64,000 nucleotides of DNA from Planctomycetota bacterium (lineage in GTDB: Bacteria > Planctomycetota > Planctomycetia > Pirellulales > Lacipirellulaceae): positions 1-64,000 of the forward strand of contig JAJDED010000020.1 of the NCBI GenBank assembly GCA_029259915.1, written 5' to 3'. Under the pieces are notes generated by a model. The model had not been told where the DNA came from. It saw nothing but the letters and a program-made list of their open reading frames with translations, and ran no database searches. Position numbers and translations under genes: made by a program. This document shows, piece after piece, positions 1-7,994 of the stretch; the first letter of the stretch is position 1, and the number at the start of each line of letters is the position of its first letter.

Positions 1-989
1 ACCTCGTAAACATCGAAATCCAGCTTCGCAAATTTCTCGATTTCTCAGGCTCCAACGCGGCCGTGATTACCAACAACTTCGACTGGTTTGGGCAGATTCG
101 GCTCGTGACCTTTCTTCGTGAGATCGGTAAACATTTTTCCGTCAACACGATGATGGCGAAGGACTCAGTGCGCGCACGCCTCGAAGATCGTGAGCAAGGC
201 ATCAGCTACACCGAGTTCTCGTACCAAGTCCTCCAAGCCTACGATTTTCTCCATCTTCATGACGAACATGCCTGTCGCCTCCAGATCGGCGGCAGCGATC
301 AGTGGGGTAATATTGTCGCCGGAATGGATCTCGTTCGTCGAATTCGTGAAGGTGCTACAACCTATGGCATGACAATGCCCTTGGTCACCAAATCGGACGG
401 AACAAAATTTGGGAAGACCGAATCCGGCGCAATTTGGCTCGACCCGAAGAAAACCTCGCCCTACAAGTTTTACCAATACTGGCTCAATCAGGCTGATCAG
501 GACGTGATCAAATTCCTCTGCTACTTCACGTTTCTGACGAAAGATGACATCGACGCGCTGATCGAGCAGCTCAACGATGCCCCACACCAACGCGCCGCGC
601 AAAAGCGGCTAGGCGAGGAAGTTACCCGTATGGTGCACGGCGAGGAAGCACTGCAAGGGGCTATCGCGGCAAGCCAAGCAATGTTTGGCGGGGAGCTTAG
701 CGGACTGGATGATGCCACCCTGGAGGATATTTTTAGCGAGGTGCCATCCAGCGAAATTGAACAATCGGAGCTTAGCGCAGACAAGCTGCTCGCCGATGTA
801 CTTGTTGAAGTCGAAGTCTTCGCCAGCAAGGGCGAAGCACGCCGCATGATCAAAAACGGTGGGCTTTACCTCAACAACAAACGCATCACAGACGATACGA
901 CTAAACTGACCCCGGAAGCCCTCGCCTCCGACCGCATCGCCATTATTCGCAAGGGTAAAAAGAACTACCACCTGCTTCGATTTGTTTGA
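1..989 (+). CDS. tyrS: Tyrosyl-tRNA synthetase, 5' end missing
   Basis: This enzyme charges tRNA-Tyr with tyrosine in the cytoplasm. The reading frame is open from base 3, so the N-terminal part with the HIGH-type signature lies outside the window. The visible part has the second half of the class I catalytic domain, including the LQIGGSDQWGN motif that contacts tyrosine and the KFGKT loop (the KMSKS equivalent). It ends in an S4-like RNA-binding domain over the last ~65 residues (SKGEARRMIKNGGLYLNN). It converges on the next gene with only a few bases between them. Identity is secure. Confidence 0.96.
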   Translation, partial: LVNIEIQLRKFLDFSGSNAAVITNNFDWFGQIRLVTFLREIGKHFSVNTMMAKDSVRARLEDREQGISYTEFSYQVLQAYDFLHLHDEHACRLQIGGSDQWGNIVAGMDLVRRIREGATTYGMTMPLVTKSDGTKFGKTESGAIWLDPKKTSPYKFYQYWLNQADQDVIKFLCYFTFLTKDDIDALIEQLNDAPHQRAAQKRLGEEVTRMVHGEEALQGAIAASQAMFGGELSGLDDATLEDIFSEVPSSEIEQSELSADKLLADVLVEVEVFASKGEARRMIKNGGLYLNNKRITDDTTKLTPEALASDRIAIIRKGKKNYHLLRFV

Positions 990-992
990 CCG

Positions 993-1862
993 CTACGCGT
1001 TGCCCGTGCCCTTGTCTGAAAGATACAGGCGCGAAAGTTCGCTTTTTAAATAATCGAATGCATCATCCACTGTATCAACCAAGCGAAAAAGCGAAAGATC
1101 TTCGGGGCTAATAGTGCCCCACCTGACCATGGCGTCGAAATTAAGCACATCGTTCCAGTAGTCACTTCCGTAGAGAATGATGGGCAGGGTCTTTGTCGTT
1201 TTCTCTGTTTGAAGCATGGTCAGCAATTCAAACATTTCGTCCATGGTGCCAAAGCCGCCGGGGAAGAGAACGAGGGCCTTGGCGAGGTAGGCAAACCAAA
1301 ATTTGCGCATAAAGAAATAGTGAAACTCGAACGAGAGCTCTTTCGATTGATAGGGGTTGGGGGCCTGCTCGAATGGGAGCGTTATATTGAGGCCAATTGA
1401 ACGCCCCCCTGCTTCATCAGCACCCTGATTCGCCGCCGCCATAATGCCAGGCCCGCCGCCGGAGCACACGTAAAAACGCTTTGCCGGGCGCAGTGAGGAT
1501 TTGGACCAGGCTGTGATGCGTTTTGAAAGTTCACGGGCGTCTTCATGATACTGGGCCAAAAGAACACCACGCTCCGCGACCTCATAGGCCGCACGAAGCA
1601 CATTCTTCTCACCATCGATCGCCTTTTCCCAGGCTTGTTTCTCGGTATCACGTCGCGAGATAGCCTCGCGTATCGGAAGCGTTCGTGCCGATCCAAAGAA
1701 GACAATCGTATGGTTCACATTAAGCCGGTGAAAACGATCTTCAGGCTCAAGGTATTCGCAGAGAATACGCACCGTACGAGCAGGCGGACTCTCCATAAAC
1801 GTATGGTCGTGAAATGAACTTAGCGGTTGGTACGCTCCGGGGAAGGACGATTTTCGGGACAT
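993..1862 (-). CDS. LOG-family (TIGR00730-like) Rossmann-fold protein
   Basis: The protein is related to the lysine-decarboxylase-like / LOG family, whose characterised members release free cytokinin-type bases from nucleoside monophosphates by phosphoribohydrolysis. The signature PGGFGTMDE lies in the C-terminal half. An earlier glycine-rich stretch (CSGGGPGIMAAANQG) forms the nucleotide-binding part. At about 289 residues it is longer than the ~190-residue short LOG type. The extra length is an N-terminal region of about 45 residues. I prefer the ATG at 1862 over the GTG at 1868 because a GGAG lies about 10 bases upstream of it. The substrate cannot be told from sequence; many bacterial members are annotated only as Rossmann-fold proteins. 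Confidence 0.88.
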   Translation of the reverse strand: MSRKSSFPGAYQPLSSFHDHTFMESPPARTVRILCEYLEPEDRFHRLNVNHTIVFFGSARTLPIREAISRRDTEKQAWEKAIDGEKNVLRAAYEVAERGVLLAQYHEDARELSKRITAWSKSSLRPAKRFYVCSGGGPGIMAAANQGADEAGGRSIGLNITLPFEQAPNPYQSKELSFEFHYFFMRKFWFAYLAKALVLFPGGFGTMDEMFELLTMLQTEKTTKTLPIILYGSDYWNDVLNFDAMVRWGTISPEDLSLFRLVDTVDDAFDYLKSELSRLYLSDKGTGNA

Positions 1863-1983
1863 ATGCACAGGACTCCATCAACATGGTAGGGTGGTGCGTT
1901 TCCATACAATTTCCTCATTGGTTATACACCACCGTGCGCAGGATTCATAGTCGCCGGGGTTTCACAGGAAGGCATCTCATTCA

Positions 1984-2706
1984 ATGACATTGTTGAGCGT
2001 AAACGTAAACAAGATCGCGTTGATTCGGAATAGTCGTGGCGGAACGGTCCCCGAAGTCACTCGAATGGCACAGATCGCGCTGGATGCAGGGGCACACGGA
2101 ATCACCGTGCATCCCCGACCAGACGGACGCCACATTCGTACCCAGGACGTGTACGACCTCGCGAAAATGCTGGACGTCGAGTTTAATATCGAGGGCTATC
2201 CAACCGACGAATTCATGAAGTTGGTGCTCGATGTACGCCCCGCCCAGGTGACGCTGGTACCAGACGAACCGGGGCAGTTGACCTCCGATCACGGATGGGA
2301 CATTCCAAGTGCGAAGGAGACGTTGAAACCGCTCATCGGTGAACTAAAAAATGCAGGGATTCGGGTAAGCGTGTTTATGGATCCCGTGGTGGATCAGATC
2401 GAGCGTGTGCCAGAGATTGGCGCGGATCGGATTGAACTCTACACCGAGGATTACGCACGCGCCTACGGCAACGCAGACCACGAAGCGGTACTGAGGCGCT
2501 ATGCCGACGCCGCGCAGACCGCAGAGCGACTGAGCTTGGGGGTCAACGCAGGGCACGACCTCGATCAGAAGAATCTGCACGAGTTCTGCAACCGCGTGCC
2601 CAACGTGCTGGAGGTATCAATCGGTCATGCACTGATATCCGAAGCCCTCGAAGAGGGACTACGCAATACGGTAAAAGCCTACTTGCGCGCGCTCGGGCAT
2701 GAGTAA
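1984..2706 (+). CDS. pdxJ: Pyridoxine 5'-phosphate synthase
   Basis: PdxJ condenses 1-deoxyxylulose 5-phosphate with 3-amino-2-oxopropyl phosphate to form pyridoxine 5'-phosphate, the last ring-forming step of the DXP-dependent vitamin B6 pathway. The protein starts with the typical LSVNVNKIALIRNSRGG and carries HPRPDGRHI and NAGHDL, which line the TIM-barrel active site. Its 240 residues match the family length. Its last 8 bases overlap the start of the small Cys4 gene, which suggests translational coupling. PdxA is not in this window. Confidence 0.96.
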   Translation: MTLLSVNVNKIALIRNSRGGTVPEVTRMAQIALDAGAHGITVHPRPDGRHIRTQDVYDLAKMLDVEFNIEGYPTDEFMKLVLDVRPAQVTLVPDEPGQLTSDHGWDIPSAKETLKPLIGELKNAGIRVSVFMDPVVDQIERVPEIGADRIELYTEDYARAYGNADHEAVLRRYADAAQTAERLSLGVNAGHDLDQKNLHEFCNRVPNVLEVSIGHALISEALEEGLRNTVKAYLRALGHE

Positions 2707-2875
2707 ACCATCCGTAGGGCTCTGTGCACAGTGCAGCCACGTCCGGCGAATCGAATCCAAAACAGGCACGGGCGTCTACTGGATGTGCCTGCTCTCAAAA
2801 GCCAACGCCCGCTTCAAACGGTATCCACGCCTGCCAGTAAGCCAATGCGAAGGCTTTGAGGAAACATCCCCTTAG
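2699..2875 (+). CDS. Small four-cysteine protein overlapping pdxJ
   Basis: This 58-residue frame starts at ATG 2699 inside the pdxJ stop region and ends at TAG 2873-2875. It has a LCAQC pair near the N-terminus, a third Cys in a YWMC segment and a fourth in SQCEGF, a spacing that fits a small zinc-binding fold. The RYPRLPV stretch before the last Cys resembles short uncharacterised Cys-rich proteins found in many bacteria. The 8-base overlap with pdxJ, the good use of its length and the intact Cys pattern argue for a real gene. Function is unknown. Confidence 0.72.
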   Translation: MSKPSVGLCAQCSHVRRIESKTGTGVYWMCLLSKANARFKRYPRLPVSQCEGFEETSP

Positions 2876-2943
2876 AAAAGACCACGGACATGGGGTTTTC
2901 TTTGATTCCCTTTTTCCTAAGAACAAAGAATAAGTGCCCTAAC

Positions 2944-3858
2944 CTACTGCCGCGAGAGAAGCCACCATTTCATCGTGCTCGTTACGATTTCATGGGCCTC
3001 CTGCTGCGCGAAGTGGCCTGCACCCGGAATGGTCACCAGCGTGTAATCCTTCTCCATCTGTTCCCAGCTATCATTCAGCGCCGGGTAAAGCAGAGCGGTG
3101 TCATTCATCCCGTGAAATTGCAAAACTGGCACGTGGATTTTGGGAAGAACACCGTCCGGAATTTCCTCGTACGGCTCTCTCGGATAATTCTGCCGATAAT
3201 AATTCATCATGCCATCGAAGCTGGATTGCTCAAACGCGGCTTTGTATTTTTCCTTCAAACCGGCATCGCCGCGAGAAACCATAGTGGACAACATCTCAGC
3301 ATTTAACCGCGTATGCGAGTCCGGCTCTTGAAATCTGCGCGCGTAGATGGAATTCGCCTGCTGCTGCTCACTGTTCGCAAGTTCACGTGAGAGCGGCTTC
3401 GGGTGAGGCAGGTTGACGATAATGAGCTTCTCGACCATCTCTGGCTCGCTCATGGTGAATTGCCAGGCGATCACACCACCCCAGTCGTGCCCGATAATGA
3501 TGGAGTTTTCCTGCCCCTGATCCCGGATAACGGCGGCAACGTCGGAAACGAGCAGGGTCATGTCGTAATTTTCCTGCCCCTCAGGTTTGTCGCTCAGATT
3601 ATAGCCGCGACAATCCAGAGCAGCGACGGTAAAGTTATCGGACAACCCGGCCATTTGATGATGCCAGGTGTACCAAAAATCAGGAAATCCGTGAATAAGA
3701 ACAACTAACGGGCCCTCGCCCATCGTGGCGTAATGAATGTTGACACCGTTGTTATCCACGTAATGATGCTCGACATCCGCTGTGACGTCGTTATCCTCTG
3801 CGAATCCTGCCGCGCTCACCGCCACCAGACACAGTGTAAATAGTACTCGTTTCAACAT
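2944..3858 (-). CDS. Exported alpha/beta hydrolase, epoxide hydrolase / dehalogenase type
   Basis: The first ~20 residues form a signal peptide (basic start, hydrophobic core, cleavage near AGFAE), so the enzyme likely acts in the periplasm. The mature part has the oxyanion-hole motif [10 protein letters not shown] and the nucleophile elbow GHDWGG with Asp as nucleophile. This is typical of soluble epoxide hydrolases and haloalkane dehalogenases rather than Ser lipases. A C-terminal [10 protein letters not shown] supplies the catalytic His. The total of 304 residues fits the family. The exact substrate is open. Confidence 0.88.
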   Translation of the reverse strand: MLKRVLFTLCLVAVSAAGFAEDNDVTADVEHHYVDNNGVNIHYATMGEGPLVVLIHGFPDFWYTWHHQMAGLSDNFTVAALDCRGYNLSDKPEGQENYDMTLLVSDVAAVIRDQGQENSIIIGHDWGGVIAWQFTMSEPEMVEKLIIVNLPHPKPLSRELANSEQQQANSIYARRFQEPDSHTRLNAEMLSTMVSRGDAGLKEKYKAAFEQSSFDGMMNYYRQNYPREPYEEIPDGVLPKIHVPVLQFHGMNDTALLYPALNDSWEQMEKDYTLVTIPGAGHFAQQEAHEIVTSTMKWWLLSRQ

Positions 3859-3983
3859 CCCGGACTCCCCTTCGTTCCCATCATATTTTAGTCAGCTCAA
3901 CGCAATAGGAGATGAAACACCGTTGCGCGAAGAGGGTTCGCTCCCGCCCAACATTTAATCGAGGTCGAAGAGAAGGAACCCAT

Positions 3984-4017
3984 AAAAAAAACGGTGCTGA
4001 CCCTTAGGCCAGCACCG
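3984..4017 (-). terminator. Rho-independent terminator of groEL
   Basis: On the minus strand a hairpin with an 8-base outer stem (CGGTGCTG/CAGCACCG) and a short inner GG/CC pairing is followed by eight T residues. It starts 20 bases after the groEL stop codon. Confidence 0.9.
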
Positions 4018-4037
4018 CAATAAATCGTTTTTCGAGC

Positions 4038-5753
4038 TTACATCATGCCGGGCATTCCGCCCATGCCACCCATTCCGCCCATGCCTGGCATGCCACCTCC
4101 CATGCCGGGCATTCCGCCGCCCATTCCACCCATACCATGGTCGTGATCGTGGCCGGCGTGCTCATCTTCCTCTGAGGGGATTTCGGTGACTAACGAATCG
4201 GTCGTCAGCAGCAGTGCGGCCACGCTGGCAGCATTTTGCAGCGATGCGCGAACTACCTTCGCGGGGTCGATCACTCCGGCTTCCACTAAGTCGCAGTATT
4301 CATCTTTGTCGGCGTTGTAGCCTTCGTTTTTGCCTTTGGTTTGGCGAACACGATTGACGACCACGGCCCCGTCGACCCCGGCGTTCTCGGCGATGTAACG
4401 CAACGGATAGTCGAGCACTTTGCGCACGATTTCGATTCCGAGTGCTTCGTCGCCTTTCAAATCGAGTTTGTCGAGCGCCTTTTCCGATCGAAGCAGCGCC
4501 ACGCCACCGCCTGGCACGACACCTTCGGCCAAGGCTGCTTGGGTGGCTGCCCGGGCGTCGTCCAACAGGGCTTTGCGCTCTTTCATTTCGGTTTCGGTGG
4601 CTGCACCGCAGTTGATTTGAGCGACGCCGCCGGCCAATTTTGCCAGGCGTTCTTGCAGTTTTTCTCGATCGTAATCGCTGTCGGAGTTTTCGATCTCGCG
4701 ACGGATCAGTTCAGCACGGGCGGTGATATCTTCCTTTTTGCCACCGCCGCTAACCATGGTGGTGGTGTCGCTGGTAATGACGACCTTGCGGCATTTGCCC
4801 AAGTCGGAAAGTTGGACGCCATCGAGCTTGATGCCGAGATCTTTGAAAATTGCCGTTGCTCCGGTGAGCGTGGCGAGATCCCCCAACATGGCCTTGCGAC
4901 GATCGCCGTAGCCGGGGGCCTTGACCGCACAAACGTTGACAATGCCGCGTAGCTTATTCACCACAAGCGTGGCTAAGGCCTCGCCTTCAACGTCTTCGGC
5001 GATGATCAAGAGTTGCTTGCCTGCTTTGGACACGGCTTCGAGTAGGGGAACCATGTTCTTGGCATTGGAAATTTTTTCTTCAAATACCAAGACCAGGCAG
5101 TTCTCGAATTCGACCGATTGGTTGTCTTCGTTATTGACGAAATGGGGCGAAAGGAATCCGCGATCGAATTGCATGCCTTCGACCACTTCGACGGTCGTTT
5201 CGTTGCTGCGGCCTTCTTCGATTGTGATCACGCCGTCTTTGCCAACTTTGCCAAACGCCTCGGCAAGGACATTGCCAATCGAGGGATCGTTGTTGCCGGC
5301 GATGGTGGCGATTTGCTGGAGGCTTTTCTTGTTTTTTACGTCTACCGGTTCGGCCAATTTGCCGACCGCGGCGGAGACGGCTTCCACAGCCTTGTTGATG
5401 CCTCGGCTCAGTGCCATGGCATCCGCCCCGGCGGCGAGCATTTTCAGGCCTTCCTTATAAATTCCGTGAGCCAACACGGTTGCTGTGGTGGTGCCGTCGC
5501 CAGCGACGTCGTTCGTCTTGCTGGCTGCTTCCTTCACCAGTTGGGCTCCCAGGTTTTCGTAGGGATCGACCAACTCGATATCCTCGGCAACGGTGACACC
5601 ATCTTTTGTGACTTTTGGCGACCCCCAACCTTTGTCCAACACGGCATTACGACCACGGGGTCCGAGAGTGCTGCGGACCGCTCGAGCCAGTTTTTCAACT
5701 CCAGCCGCAAGTGACCTGCGGGCATCGTCCTCAAAAACCATTTGTTTGGGCAC
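4038..5753 (-). CDS. groEL: Chaperonin GroEL with His-rich and Gly/Met-rich tail
   Basis: GroEL forms the double-ring chaperonin that folds proteins with GroES in the cytoplasm. The 571 residues contain the hallmarks [13 protein letters not shown], the ATP-site [14 protein letters not shown] and [11 protein letters not shown]. The tail is longer than usual: an acidic and His-rich piece (HAGHDHDHG) precedes many GGM/PGM units. The start is GTG 5753 with GAGGAG six bases upstream. No groES is adjacent and no CIRCE repeat (the HrcA operator) was seen. A perfect sigma-54 promoter at 5931-5946 points at this gene, with a predicted leader of about 165 bases. Planctomycetes often carry several groEL copies, so this may be a specialised paralogue. 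Confidence 0.96.
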   Translation of the reverse strand: MPKQMVFEDDARRSLAAGVEKLARAVRSTLGPRGRNAVLDKGWGSPKVTKDGVTVAEDIELVDPYENLGAQLVKEAASKTNDVAGDGTTTATVLAHGIYKEGLKMLAAGADAMALSRGINKAVEAVSAAVGKLAEPVDVKNKKSLQQIATIAGNNDPSIGNVLAEAFGKVGKDGVITIEEGRSNETTVEVVEGMQFDRGFLSPHFVNNEDNQSVEFENCLVLVFEEKISNAKNMVPLLEAVSKAGKQLLIIAEDVEGEALATLVVNKLRGIVNVCAVKAPGYGDRRKAMLGDLATLTGATAIFKDLGIKLDGVQLSDLGKCRKVVITSDTTTMVSGGGKKEDITARAELIRREIENSDSDYDREKLQERLAKLAGGVAQINCGAATETEMKERKALLDDARAATQAALAEGVVPGGGVALLRSEKALDKLDLKGDEALGIEIVRKVLDYPLRYIAENAGVDGAVVVNRVRQTKGKNEGYNADKDEYCDLVEAGVIDPAKVVRASLQNAASVAALLLTTDSLVTEIPSEEDEHAGHDHDHGMGGMGGGMPGMGGGMPGMGGMGGMGGMPGMM

Positions 5754-5930
5754 GTTCGACTCCTCTTTTGTTGTTGTCTAGTGTTATTTGTCTGGTGTTA
5801 TTTGAATATCGAGGGCTTGTGTGAGTTTTTTGCCTTACACTTGCACTTGGGACCTTGAATCAGCACCCCTCCCTCGGGGATGGATCAAAGCCTTTTTTGG
5901 CAGGTACACTGCAACGTAGAGACTCTTAAA

Positions 5931-5946
5931 AGCAAGCAGCGTGCCA
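5931..5946 (-). promoter_or_regulatory. Sigma-54 (-24/-12) promoter pointing at groEL
   Basis: Read on the minus strand, TGGCACG is followed by four bases and TTGCT, a perfect match to TGGCACG-N4-TTGCW. The GG and GC are separated by the required 10 bases. The predicted start is near 5920, about 165 bases before the groEL GTG. No good sigma-70 promoter was seen in the leader. Confidence 0.75.
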
Positions 5947-6119
5947 ACGGCAAGAGTGGAGAGTCAGCAGACGATTCATGCCTTGTTTCTAAGGATTACC
6001 AGAGATAAGGCGGTTTGAGAGACTCCGCCAGGAAGGTCCATAAAATGCCATTTTGGCAGTTTCTTGGGTCGGTCTCTACTCTTGGCGATTAGCTGCTCAC
6101 TGTGTTGGACCGATCCATC

Positions 6120-6135
6120 TGGCACGGTACTTGCC
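6120..6135 (+). promoter_or_regulatory. Second sigma-54 promoter, plus strand
   Basis: TGGCACG, four bases, then TTGCC, with correct GG-N10-GC spacing. It points away from groEL into a stretch without a convincing gene, so its product would be a small RNA or a very short peptide. A weaker plus-strand look-alike with two mismatches lies at 5898-5913. Confidence 0.6.
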
Positions 6136-6690
6136 CTTATGAGGGACTGGCCCAACCGTGCGTTGTCTTTTCCAAAGGCAACTCGGTTGGGGCCAATCCT
6201 CTCTACACGGAACATTTGCTAGTGAACGACATCTACGCACTCGCCTAGATCCTTCTTTTCTAAAGATTGAGAAGACGATTAGCGCAAGGGCCCCGCGCGA
6301 TTGGTGGGCGCTCGCGCTATTTGTCTCATCTTCTGCTCAATAAAGGTCAATCATGGGAGTAGACCAATGTAATCGCCTTTAAACGGATACAATCCAAAAA
6401 CACGCTGAGGAAGGCATATTTGCCGGCCTGAGGAGACGCTTACGCACGAAAGTATCTGCGTTTACGCGTCCGAACGACATGGTGCGCGCTCATCGGGCGC
6501 TATCGACACTGTGTTGTTTCACTCCTCGTTAGGTGGTCGGGGAGTATCCGCCCGAAGCGTGCGCAACAAGCCGTCGACACCGACGAACCCAGGAATGACT
6601 ATTCCTGCGGATTGGCGGTGATCCGCGCCCTGCTGCGCTTGAATGCAACGCCTTTGAAGAGGAAATGCGCGCTTTGCGCACCGAACGCCT

Positions 6691-6727
6691 TTCACCAATA
6701 TGGTGAAAGTGTGTCACCGTGATGGTG
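6691..6727. promoter_or_regulatory. Tandem dyad sites, possible enhancer-binding-protein sites
   Basis: Two copies of TCACC-N3-ATGGTG start at 6692 and 6714, exactly 22 bases (two helical turns) apart. The first is part of a 9+9 base palindrome around CTTTCACCA/TGGTGAAAG. Same-face tandem dyads upstream of sigma-54 promoters are typical of activator binding sites. The assignment is inference; the distance to the 7062 promoter (~350 bases) is rather long. Confidence 0.4.
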
Positions 6728-7061
6728 CGCGCATACATAACATTCTTTGCTGTAAAGGCTTAGGGTGCTCCGAAGGCCTTCTTTTCGCTGAGTTTTTGCA
6801 GTTCTGCAACATTCTGACTCACAGCAACTCCTGGATGCGTAGTCACTTCTGTCGATTCGTCTGCGAATCACCGATTTGGTGTTTCCCGCGGTTTGCGAAG
6901 TCTTCCAAACGATCGCAACTGCGTATTTTCCTCGAGAAAGTCTTCAAATCGGCTTAATCGTCATAAACCCATTGGTGACACATTCATGGGCGGCGCGAGG
7001 TTGCTGAGAAGGGTTGTTGTTCGAGGCCGATTCGCACATTTGGGGAGCATAAGCCCTCGGC

Positions 7062-7077
7062 TGGCACGCAGATTGCA
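7062..7077 (+). promoter_or_regulatory. Third sigma-54 promoter, upstream of the 66-residue gene
   Basis: TGGCACG, CAGA, TTGCA is a perfect -24/-12 element with correct GG/GC spacing. The predicted start near 7088 gives a leader of about 95 bases before ATG 7182. The transcript would end at the hairpin at 7424-7462, giving a defined ~370-base unit. Confidence 0.75.
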
Positions 7078-7181
7078 AAGGAATGTGGCGGAACAGTTAT
7101 GTCATGGCCCATTCAGGTCGGCGTGTACGTCAGCCATTTGGGTATGCAATAAGTTGGTCAGAACGAGAAAAAGGCTTTAAC

Positions 7182-7382
7182 ATGTTTAGTTATCAGCAGC
7201 AGAATAACTGCGATTACGACTCGTTGATCGTGGATGGAAAAAAAGTACATTCACGTAAGAAGGGGGTTGGTGTTGGCCGTATGCGATTCGCACTTTCAAA
7301 AAAGCGGAGTACTCGTACTCGCAGCTCAGGTCAGGCGATTGTAGGGATAGGGCACCGCCGAAACCGAAAGTGGACTTGGTAG
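7182..7382 (+). CDS. Small basic protein under a sigma-54 promoter
   Basis: This is a 66-residue frame starting at ATG 7182, with AAAAAGG eight bases upstream. The N-terminal part is polar (FSYQQQNNCDYDSL). The rest is strongly basic, with many Lys and Arg (KKVHSRKKG, LSKKRSTRTRS) and an aromatic end (RRNRKWTW). No membrane segment, signal peptide or known domain was recognised. The basic charge suggests nucleic-acid or ribosome binding, but this is only a guess. Support for a real gene comes from its setting: a perfect sigma-54 promoter before it and a strong terminator 42 bases after it. It could alternatively be a regulatory RNA that happens to contain an open frame. Confidence 0.6.
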   Translation: MFSYQQQNNCDYDSLIVDGKKVHSRKKGVGVGRMRFALSKKRSTRTRSSGQAIVGIGHRRNRKWTW

Positions 7383-7423
7383 TGTAGGTTAATTAACGGG
7401 TATCGCGCCGCTAAACAGCGATA

Positions 7424-7462
7424 GTCCGGCAGGCTTTGAACGGCCTGAGCCGGACTTTTTTT
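7424..7462 (+). terminator. Rho-independent terminator after the 66-residue gene
   Basis: A stem of 7 bp (GTCCGGC/GCCGGAC) extended by AGGC/GCCT with a two-base bulge is followed by seven T residues. It isolates the small gene from fabZ downstream. Confidence 0.88.
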
Positions 7463-7559
7463 ATGCGTTTCAGCCTGGTCGTCATCCGCAGAGCAGGTCG
7501 CTAGAATGTCGGCAATCCTAGCAACTTCCCTATCAATCGGTTCAGCAATCTTTCTGGCT

Positions 7560-7994
7560 ATGAGCTTGGAGACGATCAAAGCGGCGATTCCGCACCGTGC
7601 CCCGTTTCTTCTGATCGACGAAGTCGTCGAACAATCGGAGCAACGGATAGTTTGTCGCAAAACATTTTCTGGCGACGAATTCTGGTACCGTGGGCACTAT
7701 CCCCACTTTCCGATCACACCGGGTGTGTTGTTGTGCGAAGCGGCCATGCAGGCGGGGGCGGTGCTATTGGCTAGCAAGGTGCCTGACGATTCGGGGGCGG
7801 TGCCAGTGGCCACCCGGGTGAATAACGTGCAGTTCAAGAAAATGGTTTTTCCCGGAGACACGATCGAACTTGAGGTGAAACTCGTTGAACAACTGGCCAG
7901 CGCCTTTTTTCTCAAGGCGCGTGTGACGGTTGCCGGCAAGGTGGCTGCCCGGTTGGAATTTGCCTGCACGCTAGCTGAACCTGAGGCCTGCTGA
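7560..7994 (+). CDS. fabZ: 3-hydroxyacyl-ACP dehydratase, FabZ type
   Basis: FabZ removes water from 3-hydroxyacyl-ACP in fatty acid elongation. The hot-dog fold is visible, with [13 protein letters not shown] near the start and the active-site block [20 protein letters not shown] containing the catalytic His and Glu. I place the start at ATG 7560 because family members begin just before the PHR motif. An upstream ATG at 7506 would add 18 hydrophobic residues not normal for the family, although it has a slightly better ribosome site. The stop overlaps the fabI start by one base (TGATG), so the two are surely co-translated. Confidence 0.9.
   Translation: MSLETIKAAIPHRAPFLLIDEVVEQSEQRIVCRKTFSGDEFWYRGHYPHFPITPGVLLCEAAMQAGAVLLASKVPDDSGAVPVATRVNNVQFKKMVFPGDTIELEVKLVEQLASAFFLKARVTVAGKVAARLEFACTLAEPEAC

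Larger units (their letters stand above)
5754..7181. other. Gene-poor regulatory region between groEL and the 66-residue gene
   Basis: No frame in these 1.4 kb looks like a known protein; the longest open frames are below 100 codons and have no family signature. What I do see is regulatory: perfect sigma-54 promoters at 5931-5946 (minus), 6120-6135 (plus) and 7062-7077 (plus), tandem dyads at 6691-6727, and a perfect 6-base inverted repeat (GATTCG/CGAATC) at 6854-6869. A 17-codon frame starts at ATG 7100, within the predicted leader of the last promoter. No tRNA-like or recognised riboswitch fold was found. Confidence 0.6.

Noticed and set aside
1..3900. Idea that the first 3.9 kb came from another phylum
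   Set aside because: Gene types are common housekeeping genes and the base use looks like the rest; nothing in the sequence proves transfer.
4341..4952. Long open frames opposite groEL
   Set aside because: They mirror groEL codons on the other strand and have no family pattern.
5754..5830. CIRCE operator before groEL
   Set aside because: No TTAGCACTC-N9-GAGTGCTAA or close variant was found.
5898..5913. A further plus-strand sigma-54-like element (TGGCAGG-N4-CTGCA)
   Set aside because: It has two mismatches in the consensus and overlaps the leader of the better minus-strand promoter, so I do not list it as a promoter.
7100..7153. A 17-codon frame in the leader of the sigma-54 unit
   Set aside because: Too short and without a ribosome site of note; it could be a leader peptide, but nothing supports it.
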